Source of the DNA: an uncultured Verrucomicrobiota bacterium
Lineage (GTDB): Bacteria > Verrucomicrobiota > Verrucomicrobiia > Chthoniobacterales > SZAS-18
Direction: 5' to 3'
Assembly (NCBI GenBank): GCA_937873255.1
Contig: CALMVM010000537.1
Location: 1-6,360 of the forward strand
DNA: 6,360 nucleotides
Positions within the stretch are counted from its first letter, which is position 1, and every line of letters begins with the position of its first letter. The notes below the pieces were generated by a model. The model had not been told where the DNA came from. It did no database searches and saw nothing but the letters and a program-made list of their open reading frames with translations. This document shows, piece after piece, positions 1 through 6,092 of the stretch. The position numbers were made by a program, and so were the translations under genes.

Positions 1-698
1 TCGCGGCATTGCTCGTGGGCATCGGCGGGCAACTCGTCGCGCGGAGTTCGCGGCGCAAGGACGAAACGGCGATCGGGGCGCTTTACACACTGGCGTTCGC
101 GGCGGGGATCATCCTCATCAAATACAGCCGTGTGCCGGTGGACCTGACGCATTTTCTTTTCGGCAACATCCTAGGCGTTTCCAACAGCGACCTGTGGATC
201 ATCTACGCGGGGGGGTTCGTCTCGGCGGTGAGCCTGGTGAGCTTGCAGCGGGGGTTAATGCTGACTCTGTTCGAGCCGTCGGTCGCGCAGAGCCTGGGCG
301 TGCCGGTGGCGCGGCTCAATTACCTGCTCATCACGTTGATCGTCCTGGCGATGATCGCCAGCCTGCAAGCGGTCGGCGTGGTGCTCTCGGTGGGTCTGCT
401 CGTGCTGCCGGCGGCGACGGTTTACCTGCTCAGCGACAGCTACCGGGCGTTGAGCTGGTACGGCGGTTTGCTGGGGGCGGCAGGGTCGTGCGTGGGGCTG
501 TTGCTCTCGTACTGGACGGATATCCCGAGCGGGCCGGCCATCGTGCTGGTGTTGGGGGTTTGTTTCGTGGCGGCGCTGGTGTTCGGGCCGAAGTACGGCG
601 TGCTCGCGCGTTACCTGCGCCCGCACCATCTGCACGGCGAGTCGCTGGCGCGTTGGGAAAAGGAAACGCCGGGCGAGGAAACCACGCCGGAGGTCTGA
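1..698 (+). CDS. Metal ABC transporter permease (ZnuB/MntB/TroC family), 5' end missing
   Basis: Inner-membrane permease of an ABC-3 family importer, which takes up Zn2+, Mn2+ or Fe2+ with an ATPase and a periplasmic binding protein. The reading frame is open to the left edge (complete codons from position 3), so the TTG at position 9 is not a real start; 231 codons remain and the N-terminal membrane segments lie outside the window. The visible part has about five hydrophobic segments (near residues 22-41, 63-81, 105-143, 152-171 and 177-195). It carries the family's landmark stretch FEPSVAQSLGVP (about residues 90-101) followed by LQAVGVVLSVGLLVLPAATV (about 121-140), and the usual TDIPSGPAIVL segment near 172-182. 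The soluble tail has a His cluster (HHLHGE, about 208-213) and ends in an acidic stretch. Partner genes are probably upstream, outside the window. Family assignment is firm; the metal cannot be told from this part. Confidence 0.93.
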   Translation, partial: AALLVGIGGQLVARSSRRKDETAIGALYTLAFAAGIILIKYSRVPVDLTHFLFGNILGVSNSDLWIIYAGGFVSAVSLVSLQRGLMLTLFEPSVAQSLGVPVARLNYLLITLIVLAMIASLQAVGVVLSVGLLVLPAATVYLLSDSYRALSWYGGLLGAAGSCVGLLLSYWTDIPSGPAIVLVLGVCFVAALVFGPKYGVLARYLRPHHLHGESLARWEKETPGEETTPEV

Positions 699-735
699 TT
701 TCCCGGGCGCGAGGCCGGGTGGAAGGAAGGGAGTT

Positions 736-769
736 GTGACAAAGTAAGAAAAATGTCACTTGTAACTAT
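736..769 (+). promoter_or_regulatory. Probable promoter/operator of the short-chain dehydrogenase gene
   Basis: This stretch is clearly AT-richer than the surrounding DNA. It contains the inverted repeat GTGACA (736-741), 12 nt, TGTCAC (754-759). An overlapping 20-bp imperfect palindrome, AAGT...ACTT with matching internal A/T positions, spans 742-761. A TAACTAT stretch at 763-769 could be a -10 element, but no well-spaced -35 is convincing (TTGTGA at 734 is 23 nt away). It sits 37-70 nt before the dehydrogenase ATG, where a repressor of the HxlR, MarR or TetR type could act. No regulator gene lies in the window, so this is an inference from symmetry and base composition. Confidence 0.4.
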
Positions 770-805
770 CGTTTGTCGGGTGATGATCCTTTTCCCGATC
801 AAACT

Positions 806-1582
806 ATGAAAACTACCGACAATACCATTCTCATTACCGGCGGTGGCTCCGGCATCGGACGCGGCCTGGCGGAAGCGTTCCACAAACTGGGCAACCAGGT
901 CATCATCTCCGGTCGCACGCAGAAAAACCTCGATGCGACGACCGCCGCCAATCCAGGCATGAAGTCGCTCACCGTGGACATGACAGACGTCGACGGCATC
1001 CGGTCGTTCGCCGCACGGGTCGCGGGCGAGTTCCCAGCCCTCAACGTCGTCATCAACAACGCCGGCGTCGCGCGCCCCGAGAACCTGCGCGAGCAACCCG
1101 CCGACCTCGCCGACGCGGAAGAGATGGTCACCACCAACGTGCTCGGTCCCATCCGGTTGACGGCCGCGCTGCTGCCGCACTTGCTCCGGCAGCCGCATGC
1201 GGCGGTGATCAATGTTTCCAGCGGACTGGCGATGCTGCCGATGGCGGCGGCACCGACCTACAGCGCGACGAAGGCGGCGCTCCATTCCTACACGGAATCC
1301 CTGCGTTACCAACTCCAGGGCAGCCCGGTCGCGGTGCTCGAACTGATCCCGCCCTACGTGCAAACCATGCTCGGCGGCGAACGCCAGGCCAACGATCCCC
1401 GGGCGATGCCGCTGGACGCGTTCATCAAGGAGGTGATGGACATCCTCCAGTACCAGCCCGACGCCACGGAGATCAACGTCAAGAACGTGTTGCCGTTGCG
1501 CTTTGCTGCCAGCGCGGGGCAGGAAAAGTACGAGCAGTTCTTCCAGCAGTTCAATCGGGCGATGTCCGCGCCGGGACATTGA
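806..1582 (+). CDS. Short-chain dehydrogenase/reductase, DltE-like
   Basis: A 258-residue, probably cytoplasmic NAD(P)-dependent oxidoreductase of the classical SDR fold. Visible landmarks are the nucleotide-binding TGGGSGIG (residues 11-18), an Arg after the second strand (SGRTQ, 36-40) that fits NADP(H) preference, VDMTD around D58, NNAG (84-87), structural N111, the catalytic serine in INVSSG (S138/S139) and YSATK with Y152 and K156. The tetrad is therefore intact. Length and the weak C-terminal substrate region resemble the DltE/COG3967 group, a name that comes from a gene linked to D-alanylation. No dlt genes are present here and the substrate is unknown. The ATG at 806 is chosen over an in-frame TTG at 773 because family similarity begins at MKTTDNTILITGG and the probable promoter overlaps the upstream part. 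No Shine-Dalgarno motif precedes it. It is separated by 107 nt from the permease gene and convergent with the M48 gene. Confidence 0.93.
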   Translation: MKTTDNTILITGGGSGIGRGLAEAFHKLGNQVIISGRTQKNLDATTAANPGMKSLTVDMTDVDGIRSFAARVAGEFPALNVVINNAGVARPENLREQPADLADAEEMVTTNVLGPIRLTAALLPHLLRQPHAAVINVSSGLAMLPMAAAPTYSATKAALHSYTESLRYQLQGSPVAVLELIPPYVQTMLGGERQANDPRAMPLDAFIKEVMDILQYQPDATEINVKNVLPLRFAASAGQEKYEQFFQQFNRAMSAPGH

Positions 1583-1590
1583 CTGGAAGC

Positions 1591-1750
1591 ACCGCGCCGC
1601 AGGCGCGTCCAACCAAGGTCCAGATGGCTCTCCGAGCCGTCCGTCGATTGGCTTGGACGCGCAACGAGCGCACGAAACGTCTCGCCGGAAAGTCTACGGA
1701 CGGCTCGGAGAGCCATCCCTACCATTGGTTTCGACGCCGCTTTGCGGCGG
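1591..1750. repeat. Complex intergenic palindromic repeat between convergent genes
   Basis: It starts 9 nt after the dehydrogenase stop and ends about 19 nt from the M48 stop. Core: a 22-bp perfect inverted repeat, 1623-1644 against 1696-1717 (key part CTCTCCGAGCCGTCCGT), separated by 51 nt. Each outer end carries a mini-hairpin: CGCGCC-GCA-GGCGCG (1593-1607) and CGCCGC-TTT-GCGGCG (1735-1749). The sequence between outer and core parts is also roughly symmetrical (CCAACCAAGG-like on the left, complement of CCATTGG on the right). A further inverted pair, GCGCGTCCAACCAA (1603-1616) with 1648-1662, has one bulged C. There is no T-tract, no ORF of note and no clear target-site duplication. This architecture fits a REP/MITE-like dispersed element that may also separate or terminate the two converging transcripts. 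The symmetry is seen directly; the mobile nature is inferred. Confidence 0.8.
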
Positions 1751-1768
1751 GGGGCGGCTGCAAAATTT

Positions 1769-2620
1769 TCAGAGCCCCGTGTTCTGCGTCGGCCCTTGGG
1801 CGTCCCTCATCTTCGAGGCGGCGTATTCCTTTTCGGCCTCGGGCATCCAGTTGTGAATCTGCTGGATGCGCTGGCCATTGGAAGGATGATCGCTGGCGAA
1901 CTGCGGCGGCTGTTTGCCGCCGAAATGCTCGTCCATGCGTTTCCAGAATGCCTCCGCTTCGTGCGGATCATATCCCGCGCGCGCCAGATAGAGCAACCCG
2001 ACGTGGTCGGCCTCTGATTCCTGATCGCGGCTGAACGGCAGGCTCATCCCGTATTTCGCCCCGGTGCCGAGCGCGACCATGACCTGCTGTTGCTGTTGCG
2101 GGTCCATGTTGCCCAGGCCGCTGGCCACGCCGGTAAGCGCGGTCTGGGTGAGCTGTTCGCGGAACATGCGTTCGGCCCCGTGGCGGCTGGTGGCGTGGCC
2201 CATCTCGTGTCCGAGCACGGTCGCCAGGCCGGCGTCGTTTTGCGTGATGGGCAGGATGCCCGTGTAGACGACGATCTCGCCGCCGGGCAGACAGAACGCG
2301 TTGGCCTCGTTGCTGCGGATCACGCTGACGCGCCATTGGTATTGCACCTTGCTGTGCTCCATTGCCGCCGACGCCAGCCGGCGCACGACGCGCGTGACCC
2401 CATCGTATTCCGGGCCGCTCTGGATGACGTTGTTCGAGTTTTCCTGGAGCGTCTGCTGGTATGCCTGAAGGCCGAGTTGCTGTTCCTCCTGGTTGCTCAT
2501 GCCAACCCGGCGGACGGATCCGGTCTCGGGATTCACGAACTTGTCGGCGGACAGGTATTTGAAGGCGACGAATGCCAGCGCGAGGAGGATGGGCAGGATG
2601 GCGATGTGTTTCTGTTCCAT
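1769..2620 (-). CDS. M48 family zinc metalloprotease, membrane-anchored
   Basis: A 283-residue peptidase of the M48 (Ste24/LoiP/BepA-like) family, with only the catalytic domain and no TPR repeats. An uncleaved-looking hydrophobic anchor lies at about residues 6-20 (IAILPILLALAFVAF), with no lipobox cysteine, so the catalytic domain probably faces the periplasm. Catalytic features: the zinc site HEMGH (H138, E139, H142), a third ligand in ExxxD (E201-D205, ESEAD), the substrate-strand segment NAFCLPGGEIVVYTGIL (107-123), and the family's DHPS...RI signature (244-252). A run of five Gln at 175-179 is a small oddity. The family degrades misfolded envelope proteins; the specific target here is unknown. 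The ATG at 2620 is used because translation upstream of it runs back into the preceding nuclease gene and has no family character. The start is preceded by CCCCCCGATTTCT, not a Shine-Dalgarno motif. It lies 77 nt downstream of the beta-CASP gene on the same strand. Confidence 0.93.
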   Translation of the reverse strand: MEQKHIAILPILLALAFVAFKYLSADKFVNPETGSVRRVGMSNQEEQQLGLQAYQQTLQENSNNVIQSGPEYDGVTRVVRRLASAAMEHSKVQYQWRVSVIRSNEANAFCLPGGEIVVYTGILPITQNDAGLATVLGHEMGHATSRHGAERMFREQLTQTALTGVASGLGNMDPQQQQQVMVALGTGAKYGMSLPFSRDQESEADHVGLLYLARAGYDPHEAEAFWKRMDEHFGGKQPPQFASDHPSNGQRIQQIHNWMPEAEKEYAASKMRDAQGPTQNTGL

Positions 2621-2697
2621 AGAAATCGGGGGGACGACAAACAATCGGCGCACGCGGGAAAACTGCGCGCGTGGCGGCGGATTCCGACCGTCGCGGA

Positions 2698-4134
2698 CTA
2701 CAATTCCACCGCCTCGCCCGGCGGCGGGATCACCACTTCCATGCCCGGCTCCAGCGTGGCAAGCGTGCTCTTGAACCACTCCACCGCCCCGGGATCGCCG
2801 TGGACGAGGAGCACTTTTTTCGGCTGCAAGCGCCGGATGTAATTAAGAATATCCTCGCGCTGCGAGTGCGCGCTGAAATCGAACACCTCCACCTGCGCGC
2901 GGACCTCGACCGGCGGATTTTCCTCGTCGAGTTGCACGGAATCCCCCGGCGCCGCGGCGCGCAGCTTGCCGGCGGGCGACTCGGGGTCCGCGTAGCCGAC
3001 AAAAAACACGGCGTTGCGCGAATCCCCGAGCATCCTTTGCGCGAATTTGTTGGAAAGCGTGTGCTCGGTCATCATCCCGCTGCTCAGCGCATAGATGCGC
3101 CGGGGCTTGATCGGCGACGACGACGCTTCCCGCCCGCTCAACACGTACGGCGAGACCGCGTGCAACAGCGACAACCCCGGCAGCAAACGCGGGGAACTCG
3201 ACGCGAACCGGTCGTAGACCTCCGTCATCTTCGTGCCCAGCCCGCCGATGTAGATCGGCACGTCGCCGAGCAGGCCCTTTTGCTTCATGCGCAGGAACAC
3301 CGCGAGCATCTCCTGGGTCTTGCCCAGCGCGAACACCGGGACCAGCACCGCCCCCTCGCGCGCGAAGACTTCCTTCAACCCCCGCGCCAGCCGCGCCTCC
3401 TCGTCGGCGCGCGTGACTCCAAGCCTGGCCGGATGGTCGCCGCGCGTGGTCTCGACGACCAACACGTCGATGGGCTCGGCCGGCGGACCGTCCACCCCGG
3501 GGAAACTCGCCGCGCGGGAGACGTTCTGGTCAAGGAAATTCACGTCGCCGCTGTAGAACACCCGCTTGCCCTCCGCGCGCAGCAGGATGCCCGTCGAGCC
3601 AAGAATGTGCCCGGCGTCGAACAGCTCGAAGCTCACCTCGGCTTCCTCCGGCCGGGCGAGGCGTTCGCCTTCCAGGCTCCAGAGCTGCCGCAACGCGCAC
3701 GGCTGCCAGACCTGCGCGTACTGGTCGGCCTCGCGGTGGGTGAAAAGCGGCGGCGGCCCGGAAACCCCGCGCCCGTGGGAGCTACCCTGTCCGTTGCCCG
3801 CGCCGCCCCCGCCGCCGTGGGGCTTGGACATGACGTTGACGCTGTTGTGCAGCAGCGCCTCGCCGAGCTGGGCGGTCGGTGCGCTCATGAACACCCGCGC
3901 GTGCGGTTGGCGGCGCATGAGCACGGGCAGCGAGCCGATGTGGTCGAGGTGGGAATGGGAAACGAGGATGGCGTCGAGCGCGTCGTCGGGGACCAGGCGC
4001 AGGTTGGGCGTGGCGTCCTCGCCCTCGTGCTTGGGGTGCATGCCGCAGTCGAGCACCAGCTTCCGGCCGGCGAGTTCGAGGAGGTAGGAGTTCGCCCCGA
4101 TCTCGGTGTGGCGGGTGAGGTTGGTGAAGCGCAT
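2698..4134 (-). CDS. Beta-CASP metallo-beta-lactamase-fold nuclease (CPSF73-like)
   Basis: A 478-residue, probably cytoplasmic nuclease of the RNA-processing beta-CASP branch (COG1236/YSH1-like), without KH domains. Metal-binding motifs are complete: D29 (VLDCG), HSHLDH at 60-65 (H60, H62, D64, H65), H176 in DAGHILGS, D197 in YSGD, and H445 in LVHGDP. Beta-CASP marks include the motif A glutamate E228 in VVETTRGDH (the family more often has ESTYGD), VFALGKTQE (267-275), SSGMMTEH (351-358) and FDFSAHSQRED (418-428). Enzymes of this group cut RNA endo- or exonucleolytically; the substrate here cannot be told. A Gly/His-rich low-complexity insertion occupies about residues 105-125. The frame stays open to 4503, but the ATG at 4134 is chosen because the MBL fold starts at once there (MRFTNLTRHTEIGANSYLLE), and the extension would translate a palindromic repeat. 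No Shine-Dalgarno motif; a hairpin lies 12 nt before the start. Divergent from the DUF1800 gene. Confidence 0.92.
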   Translation of the reverse strand: MRFTNLTRHTEIGANSYLLELAGRKLVLDCGMHPKHEGEDATPNLRLVPDDALDAILVSHSHLDHIGSLPVLMRRQPHARVFMSAPTAQLGEALLHNSVNVMSKPHGGGGGAGNGQGSSHGRGVSGPPPLFTHREADQYAQVWQPCALRQLWSLEGERLARPEEAEVSFELFDAGHILGSTGILLRAEGKRVFYSGDVNFLDQNVSRAASFPGVDGPPAEPIDVLVVETTRGDHPARLGVTRADEEARLARGLKEVFAREGAVLVPVFALGKTQEMLAVFLRMKQKGLLGDVPIYIGGLGTKMTEVYDRFASSSPRLLPGLSLLHAVSPYVLSGREASSSPIKPRRIYALSSGMMTEHTLSNKFAQRMLGDSRNAVFFVGYADPESPAGKLRAAAPGDSVQLDEENPPVEVRAQVEVFDFSAHSQREDILNYIRRLQPKKVLLVHGDPGAVEWFKSTLATLEPGMEVVIPPPGEAVEL

Positions 4135-4146
4135 GAAATGACGGCG

Positions 4147-4163
4147 CGGCAAGCGGCTTGCCG
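4147..4163 (-). promoter_or_regulatory. Hairpin in the leader of the beta-CASP nuclease gene
   Basis: A perfect 7-bp stem, CGGCAAG / CTTGCCG, with a 3-nt loop lies directly upstream of the nuclease ATG, only 12 nt from it in the transcript sense. If transcribed it would place a stable structure across the position where a ribosome-binding site would normally be. There is no T-run after it, so it is unlikely to be a terminator. A regulatory role is inferred from position only. Confidence 0.35.
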
Positions 4164-4317
4164 GGACTTGGAGAGGGCGCGATTTCCGAAGGCAAACGTC
4201 ACCCTGGCCCTGCCCTGTCTGCCCGTAGATAGACGATGCGCCCGCGACAAGCAACGACCAATCCTGCGACGCCCGGCGGTTCAACGGCACGCCTGTCGAG
4301 GGGTCGGACGGCATTTT

Positions 4318-4444
4318 AACACGGAGACACAGAGACACGGAGACCAAAAAGGACAGAAAGGCGGGGAAAATAAAGACGGCTATTTGCTCGCCGCTCCATT
4401 TTCTTTTTGGCCTCTGACCCTCTGTGTCTCCGTCTCTCTGTGTT
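4318..4444. repeat. Imperfect palindrome built from GGAGACACAGAG-type units
   Basis: The left arm (4318-4342) begins AACACGGAGACACAGAGACA. The right arm (4420-4444) is its inverted counterpart with 21 of 25 positions identical, and two of the four differences would still be G-U pairs in RNA. The symmetry continues inward: GACCAAAAAG (4342-4351) faces CTTTTTGGCC (4403-4412) with an 8-nt insertion on the right side. A short GCGG/CCGC pair lies in the loop. Within each arm the units are themselves repeated (ACACGGAG, ACACAGAG). From memory, purine-rich repeats of this kind occur dispersed between genes in many environmental bacterial genomes, including Verrucomicrobia; this was not checked. It encodes nothing plausible. 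Confidence 0.8.
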
Positions 4445-4550
4445 ATAAATGCCGCCCGCCCCCTCGACAGACGCGCCATCCACGGACGACGTTTTCCCCG
4501 CAACTTTCCTCTCCTTGCGCGGTTGAATCTTGGCAGCCGCCCCCTTTCCC

Positions 4551-6065
4551 ATGCTCATGCCCCTCCCTCCCGACCAATGGGACCGCGCCAAGGCCGCTCA
4601 CCTGCTCAACCGCGCCGGCTTCGGCGGAGCGCCCGCGCACATCGATTCCCTGGCCGCCAGCGGCATGGCCGCCACCGTGCGCTACCTCATCGACGGACCC
4701 GCCACGCCCGTCGCCGCCAACCCGCCCGACTGGGCCAGGCCGCGCAACCTCCTCGTCCTGCGCGAACAGGTGCAACAGGCGATGTTGAACGTTCCCGCCG
4801 GAGCCGACGCCGCCATGGTGCAGCGCGCGCGCCAGGCGGCGATCAAGGACGAGCGGAAGGAACAATACCTCCATTTCACCGACCTCATCGGCTGGTGGGT
4901 CGAGCGCATGCGCGAATCGCAGGACCCGCTGGAGGAGAAGATGACGCTTTTCTGGCACGGGCATTTCGCCACGAGCGCCGTCAAGGTCAAGGACGCCTAC
5001 CTGATGTGGCGGCAAAACCAGACCTTCCGCGAACACGCGCGCGGCAACTTCGGCGTGCTCGTCAAGGCAGTCTCGCGCGACCCGGCCATGATCGATTGGC
5101 TCGACCTGCGCGAAAGTAGGGTCGCTCATCCCAACGAGAACTTCGCCCGCGAGGTGATGGAACTCTTCACCCTGGGCGAGGGCAACTACACCGAGAAGGA
5201 TGTGACCGAGGGCGCGCGCGCGTTCACCGGCTACCGGATCAGTCCGCAGGACCAGAGTTTCCTCTTCGACCCGCGCCAGCACGACAACGCGCCCAAGCAG
5301 TTCCTCGGCCGGGGCGACGTGCGCGACGGCGACCAGGCCATCGACACGATCCTCGCCCAGCCCGCCTGCGCCCGGTTCATCGCGCGCAAGCTGTGGACGT
5401 TTTTCGCGTACGAAAACCCCTCGGATGCGCTGGTGGAAACGCTCGCGGCCACCCTGCGCGCCAGCCGTTACGAGACCCGCCCGACGCTGCACCGGCTTTT
5501 CACGAGCGCGGAGTTTTATTCGCCCGCCGCGACGCGCACGCAGATCAAGAGCCCCGTACAATGGGTCGTCCAAACCGCGCGCGAACTGGAGATCACCCTG
5601 CCCGGCCGCGGCCCGCTCCAGGGAGCTTTGCGGCAGATGGGCCAGGTGCCCTTCAACCCGCCGAGCGTCAAGGGTTGGGACGGCGGCAAGGCGTGGATCA
5701 GCACCTCCACGCTGCTGACCCGCTACAACCTCGCCGGCAACCTGCTCGGCACCGGCCCGCTGCACCCCGCCGCCCCCGTGCTCGACGACGAAGGCGCGGA
5801 GGTCCCCGAGGTCGCGGCCGGACCGTCGATCCCCACCGAAAAACCCGACCTCCAGAAGCTCGCCCCGGCGGCGTTGCGCGACGACCCGGCGGCACTGGTC
5901 AAAAACCTCGCCGCCCGTCTTTTTCACGGCCCGCCCTCGGACAAACAGCAAGCCGCCTTCCTGGCCTACCTGCGCACGGTCGCGCCCGTCGGACGCGCAT
6001 CGGACCAGGCGGTCGCCGGGCTCATGCACCTGATGATGAGCACGCCGCACTTCCAGCTTTGCTGA
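4551..6065 (+). CDS. DUF1800 family protein
   Basis: A 504-residue protein of the DUF1800 family, whose biochemical function is unknown. Diagnostic segments occur in the usual order: AAHLLNRAGFG near the N-terminus (15-25), FWHGHFATS (134-142), NENFAREVMELFTLGEGNYT (195-214) followed by DVTEGARAFTGY (217-228), IARKLW (277-282), KSPVQWVV (333-340), QVPFNPPSVKGWDGGKAWIS (365-384), and the C-terminal LMHLMMSTPHFQL (491-503). It is essentially full length. The ATG at 4551 is preferred over a TTG at 4530 or an ATG at 4557. An in-frame TGA at 4524-4526 rules out a longer N-terminus, and none of these starts gives a signal peptide. The leader is pyrimidine-rich (CCCCTTTCCC just before ATG) with no Shine-Dalgarno motif. 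It is followed after 27 nt by a DUF1501 gene, the usual partner of this family, so the two are probably one operon. Confidence 0.93.
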   Translation: MLMPLPPDQWDRAKAAHLLNRAGFGGAPAHIDSLAASGMAATVRYLIDGPATPVAANPPDWARPRNLLVLREQVQQAMLNVPAGADAAMVQRARQAAIKDERKEQYLHFTDLIGWWVERMRESQDPLEEKMTLFWHGHFATSAVKVKDAYLMWRQNQTFREHARGNFGVLVKAVSRDPAMIDWLDLRESRVAHPNENFAREVMELFTLGEGNYTEKDVTEGARAFTGYRISPQDQSFLFDPRQHDNAPKQFLGRGDVRDGDQAIDTILAQPACARFIARKLWTFFAYENPSDALVETLAATLRASRYETRPTLHRLFTSAEFYSPAATRTQIKSPVQWVVQTARELEITLPGRGPLQGALRQMGQVPFNPPSVKGWDGGKAWISTSTLLTRYNLAGNLLGTGPLHPAAPVLDDEGAEVPEVAAGPSIPTEKPDLQKLAPAALRDDPAALVKNLAARLFHGPPSDKQQAAFLAYLRTVAPVGRASDQAVAGLMHLMMSTPHFQLC

Positions 6066-6092
6066 TCACCCACCTTCGCCATTTCTTTTCCC

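Larger units (their letters stand above)
4135..4550. other. Divergent intergenic region (416 bp)
   Basis: This gap separates the nuclease gene (minus strand) from the DUF1800 gene (plus strand) and must hold promoters for both. It contains the leader hairpin at 4147-4163 and the imperfect palindrome at 4318-4444. Directly after the palindrome, TTATAAAT (4443-4450) is a possible -10-like element for the plus strand, about 100 nt before the DUF1800 start, with no convincing -35. The parts at 4164-4317 and 4451-4550 show nothing further that I recognise. Long frames that cross the region on both strands have no family-like sequence there. Confidence 0.7.

Noticed and set aside
702..719. CCCGG / CCGGG hairpin after the permease stop as a terminator
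   Set aside because: A five-bp stem with an 8-nt loop and no T-run is weak and expected by chance in such GC-rich DNA.
773..805. TTG start at 773 for the dehydrogenase
   Set aside because: The eleven extra residues are not part of the SDR fold, and the position is next to the likely promoter; the ATG at 806 is better.
2651..2673. CACGCG / CGCGTG inverted repeat between the nuclease and protease genes
   Set aside because: Only 6 bp with an 11-nt loop and no clean T-tract; not enough to call a terminator or operator.
2621..2779. N-terminal extension of the M48 protease into the nuclease gene
   Set aside because: The extra residues overlap the nuclease 3' end in another frame and lack a membrane or signal character; the anchor follows the ATG at 2620 directly.
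4318..4444. CRISPR-like or tandem repeat array
   Set aside because: The units are short, degenerate and arranged as one inverted pair, without regular spacers or cas genes.
4135..4503. N-terminal extension of the beta-CASP nuclease up to 4503
   Set aside because: The added 123 residues translate the GGAGACACAGAG palindrome and noncoding leader, while the fold begins at the ATG at 4134.
2671..4788. A 705-codon open frame on the plus strand, antisense to the nuclease gene
   Set aside because: It is antisense to an intact, motif-complete gene, runs through the palindromic repeat, and has Arg/His/Pro-rich low-complexity translation typical of GC-rich antisense frames.
4443..6050. A 535-codon open frame on the minus strand, antisense to DUF1800
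   Set aside because: The opposite strand encodes the full set of DUF1800 motifs; the antisense translation is Gly/Arg/Val-rich and resembles no family.
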